From Clitoria ternatea (taxonomy: Eukaryota; Streptophyta; Magnoliopsida; Fabales; Fabaceae), in the NCBI GenBank assembly GCA_037962975.1, contig CM075673.1:17530001-17594000 (forward strand): a DNA stretch of 64,000 bases. Direction: 5' to 3'. Made by a program: the position numbers and the translations under genes. Below are positions 1 to 12,655 of the stretch, in pieces. The notes under the pieces are model-generated. The model made no database searches, was not told where the DNA came from, and saw only the letters and a list, made by a program, of their open reading frames with translations. Numbering within the stretch: the stretch's first letter is position 1; every line of letters starts with the position of its first letter.

Positions 1-223
1 ATATAAGGTGAGAGTAATCCTTATCCTATGAACTACCTTTTAGGATTAAGTTAGACGTAATATCCAAATTTAAGATACTTTGAAATTGGCAACTGCCACC
101 ATGTAGATGTGCTCTGCTATTTAATTTAATAAAAATTCAAAAACTGGTATTGTATATTTGTGATTGCACTAAGCTATACAATATAAATTGAACATTTTGT
201 ACATGTAGGGGTACTGATTTCAG

Positions 224-2242
224 CAGATCTGGCTTTGGTCCCCGCACTATAATACTCTGTGATCAGGTATTCATTCTAGCCCAGTTTTGATTTTAATGTT
301 TTCCTACAGGCCCCTGTAACGCACAGTCTAGTTTCCCTTGCTTATAAGGGGTTCTAATCATGGATGCAAGAAGTATATATTTTAGTTTTACTGAGCTAAA
401 CTGGTGTTAATTGTCCCGTTTGCTTTTGCTACAGTGTGAAAAGGAATATCATGTTGGCTGTTTGAGGGATCACAAGATGGCATATTTAAAGGTTTGCAGT
501 TTTTGTTTTGTATTAATATATGGATATGGGTACATTACAATGGCACCAGTTTTTGTTTTGGTCTGTTGCCAATTGCAGGAATTGCCGGAAGGGAATTGGC
601 TTTGTTGCAATGATTGCATGAGAATACATTCTACATTGGAGAACCTTTTGCTTGGAGGGGCTGAGAGACTCCCTGATTCTCTCTTGGGTGTTATAAAGAA
701 GAAGCAAGAAGAAAAGGGATTAGAACCCATTACTGATATTGATGTAAGATGGAGGCTTCTTAATGGCAAAATTGCTTCTCCTGAAACTAGACCATTACTA
801 TTAGAGGCTGTTTCAATCTTCCATGTAAGTTCTGCTTACCCCTTCTGAACTTATTGTTAATCAATTTTGGTTACCCTGGACTTCAAGGTAACAAATGTTG
901 GAACAACTTTGGATTCTTTTTATCCCAGGAAAGCTATTTTCATTCTTTTCCTGAGTTAAGTTTCTTCCCACCATGCAACTCATGTTCTGAGGGGAAAAAA
1001 GAGAAGAAAACTGTACCGCATTTGATTTCCTTTGGACTTATCACTTGAAAAAACCATCGAACCTATTTCCTTTATTCCAGCTTGTGTATAAGTATTTCAT
1101 ATACTTGTATGCTGCATTTATATGAGCTTTCCATATGGCATTGCTTGTGTGAAATGTGTTAGAACTTCATTCTATTTGGTGCCATATTTCTGTTTTATCC
1201 TTTGGGAAATAGTTTTTGGTCATTTAGCACAACATTTTGGGTTTATGATTGAGACTTATCTTGCTTGTTTCAGGAATGCTTTAATCCTATAGTTGATGCA
1301 GCTAGTGGACGTGACCTTATTCCGGCCATGGTTTATGGGTTAGAAACTCCTTTGAAGCATTTGTGTGTTGTGTCTAATTTTTCTCTTTATATTCCTTGTT
1401 GCAATTAATGTATCTCCCACATACAGAAGGAATGTGCGAGGTCAGGAATTTGGAGGCATGTATTGTGCGTTACTAACAGTCAAGTAAGAAGTGGTTTTCT
1501 TTATTTAACTGTCTTTACTTAATACTTTCAGTACTGTTTACAGTTTGTTGTTTTGATGTTGAAGTTCGTCCGTGGTATCTGCCGGCATGCTTCGAATTTT
1601 TGGCACAGACATAGCTGAACTTCCATTAGTTGCCACAAGTAATGGGAACCATGGAAAGGTGTGAGACTGTACTTTTAGTTGTCTTTCTCGCTTCCATCAT
1701 ATTCTTTCCTCTATTTGAAACTTTCTGGACTCTAGAAATTTAATTGATTGATTTGTATTGTGATCACCTATGCATACCTGGGTAGTGCAGTATTATTACT
1801 ATATTGTTTTGATCCAAACAGGGTTACTTCCAAACACTCTTCTCCTGCATCGAGAGGCTGCTGGCTTTCTTGAATGTGAAGAACCTTATGCTGCCAGCTG
1901 CAGAAGAAGCAGAGTCCATATGGACAGATAAATTTGGGTTTAGCAAGATGCAACCAGATCAGGTATATATTTTGCTTTTATATACTTTCGAGGTGGTAGC
2001 TATGCCAAAAATTTTGCCCCTTCTTCAGTCTAGGATTTTTGCAGTTGAGCTACCACTAAGTTACCGTGGCTAATAATTTAACGATCTGCATAATTTGCAA
2101 CACCAACTTGAAAAATTAACTTACACTTGTGCTGCAGCTTACCAACTATAGAAAGAACTGCAATCAGATTGTCACATTCAAAGGGACAAATATGCTGCAT
2201 AAAATGGTGCCTCCATGTCGGGCCATCAATAATCAATCTTGA
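224..2242 (+). CDS. PHD-finger / GNAT acetyltransferase nuclear protein (IDM1-like), 3' part
   Basis: This is the 3' part of a plant protein with a PHD-type zinc finger followed by an acyl-CoA N-acyltransferase fold, the architecture of INCREASED DNA METHYLATION 1-like chromatin regulators. I read exons at 224-266, 435-491, 579-824, 1274-1338, 1427-1483, 1565-1658, 1822-1962 and 2138-2242, all with GT-AG introns and consistent phase, ending in TGA at 2240. The first exons give the Cys/His ligands of the PHD finger (ILCDQCEKEYHVGCL, then LCCNDC). Later exons give the acetyltransferase core (GRDLIPAMVYG, RGQEFGGMYC, then AELPLVATSNGNHGKGYFQT with the acetyl-CoA loop, and WTDKFGF). The protein ends a few residues after the conserved KMVPPCR segment. 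The N-terminus lies outside the window. By family it would be a nuclear histone acetyltransferase-like factor; that role is inferred from the architecture. I see no stop or frameshift. Confidence 0.88.
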
Positions 2243-3447
2243 TGATTTTTATTTTTATTTATATAGAAAAAGGTCCATCATGGAAGAGGAAAACCCCAAG
2301 CTTTCTTGCTACCGTTTCGCCTTTCTGCTGATTTTGTATATGTATTAATTTTTGGCTATTTGAAGCCATTCTTGAACCGTTCCTTCCAATTGTTTAAACA
2401 TCTATAATGCTATCTTTTCTATTTTAATCTAGTTTTAATTTTAGTTTATGTTAGTCATACACAAGTTTGGACTAGCGCTTTGAAATATAAAATATTCTGA
2501 ATATATCTTATTCTCAGTTTTTGTTAATATATACATTCATCGGATTTTCTTGAAAATTGTCCTTTACCTTTTCTGGGAGACCGAGTGATTACGTATTGTG
2601 TGTGTGCTTCGTGGCGTTTCATGTGATTGATAGTTTACATTTGTACATGATGCCAATGCATGTATGTACTAAAATATCACTTTGGCATAGCTCATTACAG
2701 TACTCTAGGCACCTAGAAATTTTTTATGCTCTGAAATTATTTTACCCAACAGAAAGTCAAAAGTTGTGAAGGATTAAATTCGTAGCTTCCAATAATTTTT
2801 TCTTTGCAAGTAATATGTAAGAATAATGTTTCTTAATCCGGATGAGTAAGTTTATAATTTTCGGACATACTCTTAACAATTTGCTGATGCGTAAAAATAT
2901 TGTACCAATACTTTTATGTTACTGTTTGTGCCGATGTATATTGTATATACACACCCTCACCGTTTGGTTTTGCAACACAAAAGACCCTGAATTTCTCTCG
3001 GCCAGGTGTTAAATATTAATTATCAAGTAATACACACGACACAAGGGGCGGTTGCAAAGGATTCAATTCGAAGCATCTGCAATAGACACAAAAACAGTGC
3101 ATTCCAAGCTAAGAAGCCAACTTTACTCTGTTAGAGAAATTAGTAAGTAGTTTTGAATTATCATATCATTCATAATCCTAATCAAATATTTTACATCACT
3201 TTTTATGGTTAACTAAATAAAATTATCAGGTTTTTTTTTTGGGTGAAATTATCAGGTTGATTTCATAGTTTCACCCACAGCTCAATAATGAATAAATCAA
3301 TAAACCTTCATTTTTATTTTTTCCTCACCTTTTCAATAATTTTCAATCTTTCTGCAGTGACTTGGCGTGTCCATCTTCCAATCTCCCTTACTGCGTATCT
3401 TTGTCTTACCATCAAATGCAATTTTCATTCTCAAGATCCATAATGCT
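2243..3447. other. 3' UTR and intergenic spacer
   Basis: AT-rich sequence between the stop codon of the PHD gene and the pectinesterase promoter. The first few hundred bases are presumably 3' UTR. I see no convincing gene, repeat or structured RNA. A 95-codon frame at 3362-3649 lies in the pectinesterase promoter and leader and has no recognisable domain. Confidence 0.6.
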
Positions 3448-3454
3448 TATAAAA
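3448..3454 (+). promoter_or_regulatory. Putative TATA box of the pectinesterase gene
   Basis: TATAAAA lies about 205 bases upstream of the chosen ATG. A transcription start about 30 bases further on would leave a leader of roughly 170-180 bases. It is the best TATA match near the gene, but the assignment is by position only. Confidence 0.4.
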
Positions 3455-3658
3455 GCTTACTTTAGTAATAACCTCTACACGCTTAGACATGACACAGGCA
3501 CATACATACATTTCTTACCTCTCACTCCAATCATGCATCACCAGCACACCCTTTCACATGCACATAATAAAAGCATCCCTCACTCTCACCCTCCACCCCA
3601 AACCCGTTTCTTGGCTCACAACAACAAAAGTATACTAACCAAATCATAAAGCTAAAAC

Positions 3659-6600
3659 ATGAGACTCAACAGAACCCTCTTTGGGCTTTCTGGCCTTATA
3701 ATTTTACTCTCTTCTATCATAATTGTTCATTATACCACGCCACCTTCCTCCACAGTTATTAGTCCTAATGATAGTTTCAGTTTTCAGCTTGGTATGTTTA
3801 GTAAGATTATAGAGCTTAGTGGTGCTCAAGACTTTGTGTCTCTGCTACAAAGTGTTGCAGGGAAAAGACATCATCACAGGAGGAGGCATAAGGAAAAATG
3901 TGACAAAGCTAAATGGAATTCCAGCCTCATTCAAGACTATAATGTGAGCCTTGTTTTTACAGTTGATCTTAAGGGTTGTGCTAACTTCAGTAGCTTGCAG
4001 AAAGCAATTGATGCTGTTCCTGAATCTAGCTCTGATACCACTCTTATCATAGTTGATTCTGGTACATACAGGTTGTTGCTTTTCTATGCTTAACTGACTC
4101 TTTCCTCTCTCTTTTGTTTTTCTACTTGCATTTGATTGTTAAATGTTGAATAGAGCACCTAGTTAGTATCTTTAGTAACAATCCAACATTGAAAGGGTAA
4201 ACCGGTAGGTAAAGACATGTAAATGAATTTATACGACATTCCTGACACATCCTCCCATGCAAGAATCAAGAATGGAGGATAGTAATTCATAGGGACTTCA
4301 GATCACTTGGTCACATATACATGAAGGTTTTGTACAACGTACATATCTAATATGACCCTATGACCCTATTGCAAGATCAATTTGGGCTTCAGGGGTACAT
4401 ATTTCTTGCATAAATAAACTCACCTACTTTGTGATGAAATTCAACTTTATAATTAGAAGAATGAAGTAGTAAGAATCAAACTCTAAACCACTTAACTATA
4501 AAGTAGGTATCAGCAGGTAAGGTTGTTTTAACTTTAACATATAGTCTCTAATTTGAGTTCAAATGGATATAGTTGTGTTAAATTTCGGTGGTAAGAGCTC
4601 TCTTTTCATAATGGTTGTCTTGCACAAACTTGCATAAAGTATATGAAAAAAAATATTCTAGACCACTTGGTTACAAAGGCTCTCTAATACATGTTATGAA
4701 CTAATAATCCCAAACCCTCAATTATCTATTAGTTAAACACAAATGAATAGTTGCAGATGACGATGTCATGTTAATATGATACAGATTCATTCCCCTTATA
4801 AATAATTACATATAGCATGTCATTTCAAATCACAGGGAGAAGGTCGGGGTGCAGGCCAACAAAACGAACTTGATAATTCAAGGTCAAGGGTATCTTAACA
4901 CAATCGTAGAATGGAATGACACAGCAAATTCTACCGGAGGGACTTCCTATAGCTACTCAGTTGCCATCTTTGCTTCTCAGTTCACAGCTTACAACATCAG
5001 CTTTAAGGTAATTAACCGTGTAATTTAATTAATTGGTCACTTTGTTCAATTAATGCCCTGTTCTATGCATATATGGTACATGTTGTGACATGTTTATGTT
5101 TTGATTATGTGAAAAGAACACAGCTCCTCCACCATCACCAGGTGAAACTGGAGGACAAGCAGTGGCACTGAGAGTCACAGGTGATCAAGCCGCTTTCTAT
5201 GGATGTGGGTTTTATGGTGCCCAGGACACACTTAATGATGATAGTGGAAGACATTATTTTAAAGAATGTTTCATCCAAGGATCCATTGATTTCATATTTG
5301 GAAATGCTAGATCACTTTATGAGGTAATGTTTGGAAATATTAAAAATCATTCACAATGAATCTTCCACCCAAAAAATATAATTAATTTAATTGTTTTTGT
5401 ACAAAATACTTATAACTTAATATTAAAACTCAGCATGAACATAGTAGTGAAGTTATGATGATTGCAGGATTGTACCATAAACTCGGTGGCAAAACAAGAG
5501 TCGAGTGGTGGTGTTAGTGGGTCGATCACCGCTCAAGGGAGACAATCGACGAATGAGGAAAGTGGGTTTTCATTTGTGAATTGTAGCATTGTTGGGAGTG
5601 GGAAAGTGTGGCTTGGAAGAGCATGGGGACCTTATGCCACTGTTGTCTTCTCTAAAACATACATGTCTGATGTTGTTGCTCCTGATGGTTGGAACGATTG
5701 GAGAGATCCCTCTAGAGACCAGTATGTAACTCCCACCATCAATCATTTTTCCTCTATTTATATTTTCCAAGATTTTTTAGGTAATAACTATGTAATTTTC
5801 AATAAAAAATATTTTCTTTTTCTTTTTAAAAAATGTCCTTAGACACTAATCCATAGGATCAACTAAATTTTTTAATTGGCCATTGTCATTTATTTTCTTT
5901 TAACCTTGTCTACTTTTTTCAGAGGTTAAGCACCACATTTTTAATGTGTTTAAAGAAAACAAATAGCGACTATTAATTCGTAGAAACTTAAACATTTTGA
6001 AATAATTGATCATTTCGTAAATAATTGTTAAACGTATAAACCAAATAATTCATTTAACCTAAATTATTTTTAACACAAAATGTTTAGATAATTTGCATGA
6101 GTTTTCTTAAATATATATCATATTCTATGTTATTTTCTTGGTTAATAATGCAAAAGTTTTTACTTTAGTTTACACTCAAAATTAAACTTTTAAAAAATAA
6201 TTAAAGCTTTTTTAGGTCTATATACGTCATTAAGTTATCAAAAGTGAATGCCTTTTTTTTTTATTGTGCCCAAAACGGTAAAGATTTTTCGGATTATTTA
6301 TATGATGTCTTATTGTCTTAGTTTTCAAATATTTTGGCACCATTTTTTTTTGGGTTTTGTTTAATTCAACCTTAAACCCTAAATTGATAAACATTAGATA
6401 AATGTATTACTTTTAGTAGTATCATAAGATTCTCACTTATCGTTAGTTTACATTAATTACTTATATTTTATTAAATTTAAAATATTTCTTTATCATAAAT
6501 TAATTAATTTTTCATTTTATAAAATTTTTTATACCCTTTTTATTTTAATGATCTGCAGTATTAATTTTGAGTTTTTTTTAACTCTTTTTCTAATTCCAAA

Positions 6601-7738
6601 TGTTAAAAATAATAATAAATATGTATGTACCTTTTTTGTTTCCTTTTATTAATTTCAAACTTAATTTACTGTAGTGCTTTTATTCTTTTTAATCACAAAA
6701 AAAAAATATTTTCTTAAGTAAATTTTCTTAAATATATATTAAAATATTTCCTTTTAATCACCAATTACATCAAAATGGCTCAAAACTAAAAATATCTAAG
6801 ATGAAAATTAAATTAAAATGAAGGTTCTTTGTTCTATGTTAAAATATTGAAAGTTCCTCATCCTTGCAAACAATACAGTATATTAACTAGAATTTGTTTT
6901 CCTCACTAAAATTTGATTATTTTAACAAAAAAAACAATATATATGTATATAAACATTAAACAAAATGTATGTTCAATTGATTGTGTTAACCACATTGCAA
7001 ATAGAAAAACTAAGGTACTAGTTACGCCTAATATTTTTATACATACTGTATGTACGTTATCAATTGAAATCCTTGTAATACGGTCCTTTATATTTTTTTT
7101 ATCCAAACAAAGAAGAGTCAAATACTTTTAAGGTGAAAACTATAATCCTAAATTAAAATGAAAAAGTATAAGATTAGGAAAATTTATATAAATTGAAAAG
7201 TTAATCTGAAAAGGAAATATTTTAAATCTAATAAAATATAGGTAATTAATGCAAACCGTTGAACTAGGGAGAATTTTATGATAGGTTTTAAAAATAATAT
7301 TTATATTTAATGTTGTTCCTCATTCCTTATGACTAACGTTTTTGGATTGATTTAGAGATTAATTATATTTTTAGTTTAATTTGTATATATTATCGTGCAA
7401 AATTTTTTATATTGTGAAACAATCAAAATTTATCTTAATATGATTCTTAAAATAATTATTATAAAAATCAATAATGATTAGTTCCATGTGTAAAAAAAAA
7501 TTACCTTTACAGTGTATTTTAAGTTAAAATATTTTTTGGTATTAATATAATTTACAGGAGCGTGTTCTTTGGTGAGTACCATTGTGTTGGAGCAGGATCA
7601 AACTATACATCTAGAGTCTCTTATGCGAAGCAACTCAGGGATTACGAAGCAATCTCCTTCATGAATATTTCTTACATTGATGGAAATGATTGGCTTCTTA
7701 ACTATTTCCAGAACAATGTTGACCACTCAACCATCTAG
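3659..7738 (+). CDS. Pectinesterase (pectin methylesterase, family CE8)
   Basis: Complete five-exon gene: 3659-4071, 4836-5007, 5117-5323, 5468-5721 and 7558-7738, stop TAG, 408 residues. It removes methyl esters from cell-wall homogalacturonan. The frame joins across all introns; intron 4 (5722-7557) is long, 1.8 kb, AT-rich and gene-free. The N-terminus has a hydrophobic stretch (about residues 7-25, LFGLSGLIILLSSIIIVHY), a signal peptide or anchor. A short pro-like region with a His/Arg-rich patch (RHHHRRRHKEK) follows, but no full PMEI inhibitor domain, so this resembles the group I / PME15-like type. Catalytic signatures are visible: GTYREKV (about 134), QAVALR (about 209), QDTL with Asp near 232, GSIDFIFGNA with Asp near 253, and LGRAWGP with Arg near 315. 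Exons 4 and 5 join through a split Gln codon using donor GTATGT at 5722. Nothing suggests inactivation. Confidence 0.93.
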
Positions 7739-7770
7739 CTACTTGCAAACAATATTTTCAAAACCATGTT

Positions 7771-7776
7771 AATAAA
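7771..7776 (+). promoter_or_regulatory. Putative poly(A) signal of the pectinesterase gene
   Basis: AATAAA occurs 33 bases after the TAG stop, in AT-rich sequence, at the usual place for a plant near-upstream element. Confidence 0.45.
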
Positions 7777-9188
7777 TCATAAAATTAAGATTAAAGTGCC
7801 AACCTAACCCTAAATTGGCTACTGAGATTTTTTTTAGCCTAGTTTCAAAACGAAATGTTTGAAGAGTAAAAATAAAATCACATCTTAAGAAGAAACTTTG
7901 GTTTCTGGCGAAATCAACATTTAAATTTTCACAAGTCAAGATATGTAATCATATGGCAAGAAATGAAGTTTCTTAGCAAATTACATAACTAATGAATTCA
8001 CTAAAATTTCATTTTGTTGTTACCATCATTTATCCACAATTTACCCATTTTAATTGCAATTAGAGGGAAATTAAAACTTGTAATATATGTCTTGCTTTAG
8101 GGAACTTAACCCTTTTCTAACAAAATAGACAACCACGAAAAATCAATCAAAGTGATTAAAGAAGAATATATGGTACAAGAAATATTTTTATTTTGTTTTT
8201 TCAATTTTTATATTTAAGCATTCGAATAACAAATTTGTAAATGTTGCAATGATATACTCTATCGCCACGATGAAAACTTGATGCAGGTTTGCAACCTTAA
8301 ATAATGTGTACACACAAGCAACAACACACCATGAGTAGCAGTAAAGAAAAGTAAACGATTGGAGACTTAGTAAACGCACCAACAATGAGTACGGGTGTCG
8401 AATTCAGGGACTAGTTCGATACTACAAGAATTAACAAGGTAATCTTATAAAATCACAAACAATTAAAAATAAAATATGCACATTTTGCTCACATTTGTTG
8501 CTTGGTGTGGTAAATAGTTTTGAAAGATAATGAAATAAAACAAAAGAAGTAAAATGGATGAGATTGAATGTATAAAGACATTGAGACAAAGATTCGCAGG
8601 GACTTCTAAATCGTTTTTCTAAATTTCAATTCATTGACAATTTATCAAAAAAATTATACATTAAAATCTCACCTTTAAGCAATCAACACCTTAAACTTTA
8701 TCTCTAGATAAAATAGTCATTAGGTAATTGTCTTAGATCTTGTTTTAAGAAGCATTTCCTAATAGAAGACTCCCCATGTAATATCATGTAATGTTGTGAA
8801 TAACTAAAGTGTAGTTAATAGATTCAAGTACAAATATTTAGGTATATAAGTGGTATAAATATGAAGACTAAAGTCGTTATTCACACATGTATGTATTTGA
8901 ATATAAATGATATTTTAAAACATGGATGTAAAACAAGTACTATATTCAAACCTGTACAAGTTCCTTCTCTAACTATCATATTCATTCCAACTAAGAACAT
9001 TTCAACCACTTAAACACTGAAAAATTGGATTCTCAACTACCATTAGTTTAACTATGAAACTACGAAACACATGCATACGAAGAAACAATGGTGTCTTAGA
9101 TGAAATAGTTTGACATAGAGGTTGATTAAGAGAGTTCCATTGAAATTTTCCAAAACTAAAAGAATCATTATCTCTTATGCCAACTCTT
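7777..9188. other. AT-rich intergenic spacer
   Basis: No coding frame with recognisable content and no clear repeat. The longest frame (65 codons, minus strand, 8188-8385) is low-complexity Phe/Leu/Val-rich and is probably chance. The last five bases (CTCTT) are the left target duplication of the adjacent solo LTR. Confidence 0.55.
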
Positions 9189-9599
9189 TGTTAGAAATTT
9201 TATTTATATTTCAAAAGTTTTTAATCATTTATTAAAATTAGAAGTTACGATTTGCATTTTAAATGGAAAATAATATCTGATGCGGTTACTATAATTAAAT
9301 GTGGCAATTAATTCCCGTTTAAATTATTTATTCCGTAACGTCTTTATCATTAACGGGATTTAATTGACCAATTTATTTCCGCTATATTTATTTTCCTTTA
9401 TTAGAAAAATCACATCTGACTTACCTATTTTAAGAGATACTTTTCGTTTTGGGTTTACACAGTAAAAATCTACCTTTTACGAGTTCTGCTTCCTGTATTG
9501 CACAGAAGGACTGCTGTATCCTGGGGGGTCACGCCTTAGGCGCATAAACCCTTAAGGACAGTGTGATTCCACACGCCCCAGTCAACAAATTTCCCAACA
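9189..9599 (+). mobile_element. Solo LTR of a non-coding LTR retrotransposon family
   Basis: A 411-bp unit starting TGTTAG and ending CCCAACA, flanked by a perfect 5-bp duplication CTCTT (9184-9188 and 9600-9604). It is the reverse complement of the two 410-bp LTRs at 17797-18206 and 22005-22414, with more differences from them than they have from each other. Shared landmarks include the central GGGGGGTCACGCC and the CACGCCCCAGTCAAC near the end. The usual origin of such a unit is recombination between the two LTRs of a full element. A TATATTTA near 9383 could be its TATA box. Confidence 0.9.
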
Positions 9600-10281
9600 C
9601 TCTTAAAGTGGAATGGACCTTCCCTAGCTTTTGTAAGTTCTTTCACTATTCTCTAGAAACACAATTAAATTATATGCAAATTGAATTGCATTTATGGTAA
9701 ACTAGGTATTCCAATAAGATGATCCTTTAAAGCTTTAACACAATTAAACCATCTTTGTTTCTGTTTCAAATTATGAGAATGTTTGGTTTACCATTCCAAC
9801 CAACGGAACAAAGCTTGAGAAATGGAAAAAATTAATCCTACGATCTAACAGAGTTTTGACTGTCTCAAACAGTGTGAAGGATCAATATTAACCTTTAGAT
9901 TTTCCATTTTCATAACTTTGTTTTTCCAACTGCAAACCAAACATTCTCTGCTTAGCCATGTTAAGTTTTTAACCTATTTGTCTCTAATCATGCCATCCCA
10001 CAACCCAATGTATGCCATAGAAATTATAAATTTTCACTGTGGGTGAATTCATATTCAAGATTGGTGTATTGTAACATTCATTCATCTAAACTAATTAAAG
10101 ACAAAAGAACAACAATAGTCAAAAAATGAAAAAGATCTAAATTTGATGATTCGAAACATCTAAATTCATAAAATTTAGCAAATTTCTAGTTGATTTAGAA
10201 TACTCAAAACAAAAGTCAACTACATTAAAGATATGAAAATATTAAGTTCAAAGGTACTACAAGTTAAAGAAACTAAATTCA
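9600..10281. other. Spacer between solo LTR and Ulp1-like gene
   Basis: AT-rich sequence. It contains the right CTCTT target duplication (9600-9604) and presumably the 3' UTR of the minus-strand Ulp1-like gene. I see no other gene or repeat. Confidence 0.5.
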
Positions 10282-12535
10282 TCACATATGTATAAAGCTT
10301 TCAACTACATGACTTGACCATTCTTCTTGGACTTCTAATAGTTGAACTTTGGAGTAATTGGTGCATTGAATGTTAGGGAAGTACTGCAAAATAAGTCATG
10401 AAAATGAAATCATGTTGAAGTCAAATAATATTTGTAGAAAGCTTCAAAACCAGAATCATAATAAATATTGAATAATCTCAAATTACATACCCCTATTGGA
10501 ATTACATTTTGGTTTTCTTGGATAATTTCCTTCATAAACCTCATGACATAGTAGCCACAATCTATATCATTTGTTTGATATGGACACTGCTAGAAAAAAA
10601 AAATCTGTTAAAATAATAATGTCTTCCTGTGTAATATGCAATAAAGCTTTGTGAATACCTTTACAACAATCCAGTTAGTTGCACTTGACTTAGACTTGGG
10701 TATCTTAGCTCCTTTGGTAGCTCGATAAATTTGCAAAGCTCTAACAATGACAAATAAATCTAAAATAACTAAATGCCTACAAATATTATACATATTAATG
10801 GAAAACAACAATCACTTACTCATTGAACATTTCCTTCATCAATAGATGATTTGTTGGATCACCATGCAAGGAATCAAGATAGTATATTGTATCTTTTATT
10901 ACATCGATAACATTTAACACCCAATGTTCCCTACAAAGAATATATGAGTTTGCAACATACTAAGTAAACCATATAAAAATTCATTATTGAAATAACTTAA
11001 CAATTTTTTACTTACCCCACATTATAAGGTGCTAAGAATAACTTATTCCCCTTTTGATGCATGTTAAGCACATCAACCACATATTGAGATGGTTCATCGG
11101 CTAATGGAGATGTCAAATGAGGGGATAAAAATGAGAACTTCTTTGTCCTTTCAGTAGGGACCAATAACTCAAAATATAAGTACCTTAAATAAAGATGAGT
11201 AAGATAAATTATCATTAACATCAAGTGAAAATAGAAAATTCAAACATGATTAATGTAAAACAAATCATAGAATACCTCATATATGTACTAATAACAGAAG
11301 CTCCTATCCATTCATGATAAAGAAGCTCATTAATTTGTTGTTGACCAAGGTAATCGACATATGGTATACCAAATATATCATCTTCCATCACCACTACAAA
11401 CTGATGGTTATCGAGCATCTTATGTTGAACATATATATCAAGATAAATACTAAATTGAGCATTGAGGTATGAACTAGATAAAGGTAAAGACTCTCGAGTC
11501 ATATATTTCCCATTTGTCTTTGACTTCGCCATAAAACCTTTTGTACAACTTGACTCTATACCATTTTTCTCTTTAGATTGTACTTGTATCTGAAAGTTTT
11601 GTGGTTGGGTTAGTGAGGTTTGATTCAAATAATGAAATCAATATATAACATTAAATAAAAAGTTTAGACATACAATAACTTCTAAACTAATGAGGTGGAT
11701 ATGCCAAGTCACATATACACTTACTGCTTCTCTCACTTCTCTGATTTTTTCATGATCACTTGGTATTGGCAAGGGTGCATGTGGCTCATCAGCAATCTCA
11801 ACTACAACCTTCACATTGTTAGGAGGAAGTTCTTTGTTGTGTAATGTAGCATCTGCTATGTTTTGCATTTTTTCCTTTGCATCATGTTGTGTAGGAGTTG
11901 GCAAACAAAATTGACATGGAAAGATGCTCTACACCATTAAAAAATCATCAATGTTCTTAAGTATAAAATAATTATCATTTCAATTTTCCAAATACCTCTA
12001 TAAGGCTGTGACTTACAAGTTCATCACTATCTCTAATAGTAGGGCTGCCTATACGAGGTTGCCTCTCTGTCACTTCTTTTTCTTGCATCTTGTTCTTCAT
12101 GCCATTTATCTCCCCTATGATTTGATGGGTTGAAGATTCTAAGTTAGTCACTCCATCAAGTGCATCATTAATCAACCTTGTGCGCTTTTGTTGGGGTAAA
12201 TTGTCTTTTTGAGAAAGCTTAAACCTCGTACCCCTATCACAATCAAGGTATTCAGGGACATTTGATGCTCTTGCAAGTATGTCTTGATAGGAATTCTGGT
12301 GTGGTTCTTGTGCCATAGACTGTGATGGATTCTTATAACAAATAAATAAGAAAAACATAAGTTAACCATTAACATTATAATGCCAATATAACTAAACATA
12401 ATTAATTTGATATTTTATTTTGATTTGAACTTCTTGTACCTTTTCAGTATTGATCACTTCTTCCTTATTGACACCATTAATCGTACACAATACATGACAA
12501 GAGATGGGTGTAACATCTGATTTAAGCTCTTCCAT
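10282..12535 (-). CDS. Ulp1-family (C48) cysteine protease, nine exons, probably transposon-derived
   Basis: Minus-strand gene assembled from nine exons (12535-12440, 12331-11996, 11928-11725, 11589-11276, 11183-11016, 10930-10820, 10740-10659, 10589-10491, 10383-10282). Each intron has GT-AG borders and phases match, giving 503 codons plus TGA with no interruption. The C-terminal third is a Ulp1/SENP fold: EHWVLNV (His near 375), YYLDS (Asp near 392), and QTNDIDCGYY with oxyanion Gln near 442 and Cys near 448, so the full catalytic set is present. The middle (YHEWIGASVISTYMR, then TERTKKFSFLSPHLTSP) matches the pre-protease region of Ulp1-like proteins carried by plant CACTA and Mutator-like elements. 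The N-terminal half is charged and unassigned. By family it would cleave SUMO or ubiquitin-like proteins; whether it does is unknown. I found no terminal repeats around it. The ATG follows directly after an acceptor-like CAG, so a 5' exon is likely. Confidence 0.72.
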
Positions 12536-12613
12536 CTGCAAGTTAGAACAATTAGTAAAATGGATTCACAGACCTAATTACCATCATAGACATAATGTAC
12601 ACAAATAACCCAC

Positions 12614-12655
12614 CATTTTTCTCTTAGGGAAAGCATATCTAATATGTGATCCCAT
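12614..12655 (-). other. Possible extra 5' coding exon of the Ulp1-like gene
   Basis: A 42-base phase-0 exon candidate on the minus strand starts with ATG and ends before GTGGGT. It encodes a short peptide ending in a basic FPKRK stretch, and would join in frame to the acceptor just before the ATG at 12535, giving 517 residues. Only reading frame and splice borders support it. Confidence 0.3.

Noticed and set aside
3362..3649. 95-codon frame upstream of the pectinesterase
   Set aside because: It spans the TATA box and leader, is low-complexity (His/Pro/Leu-rich) and has no domain.
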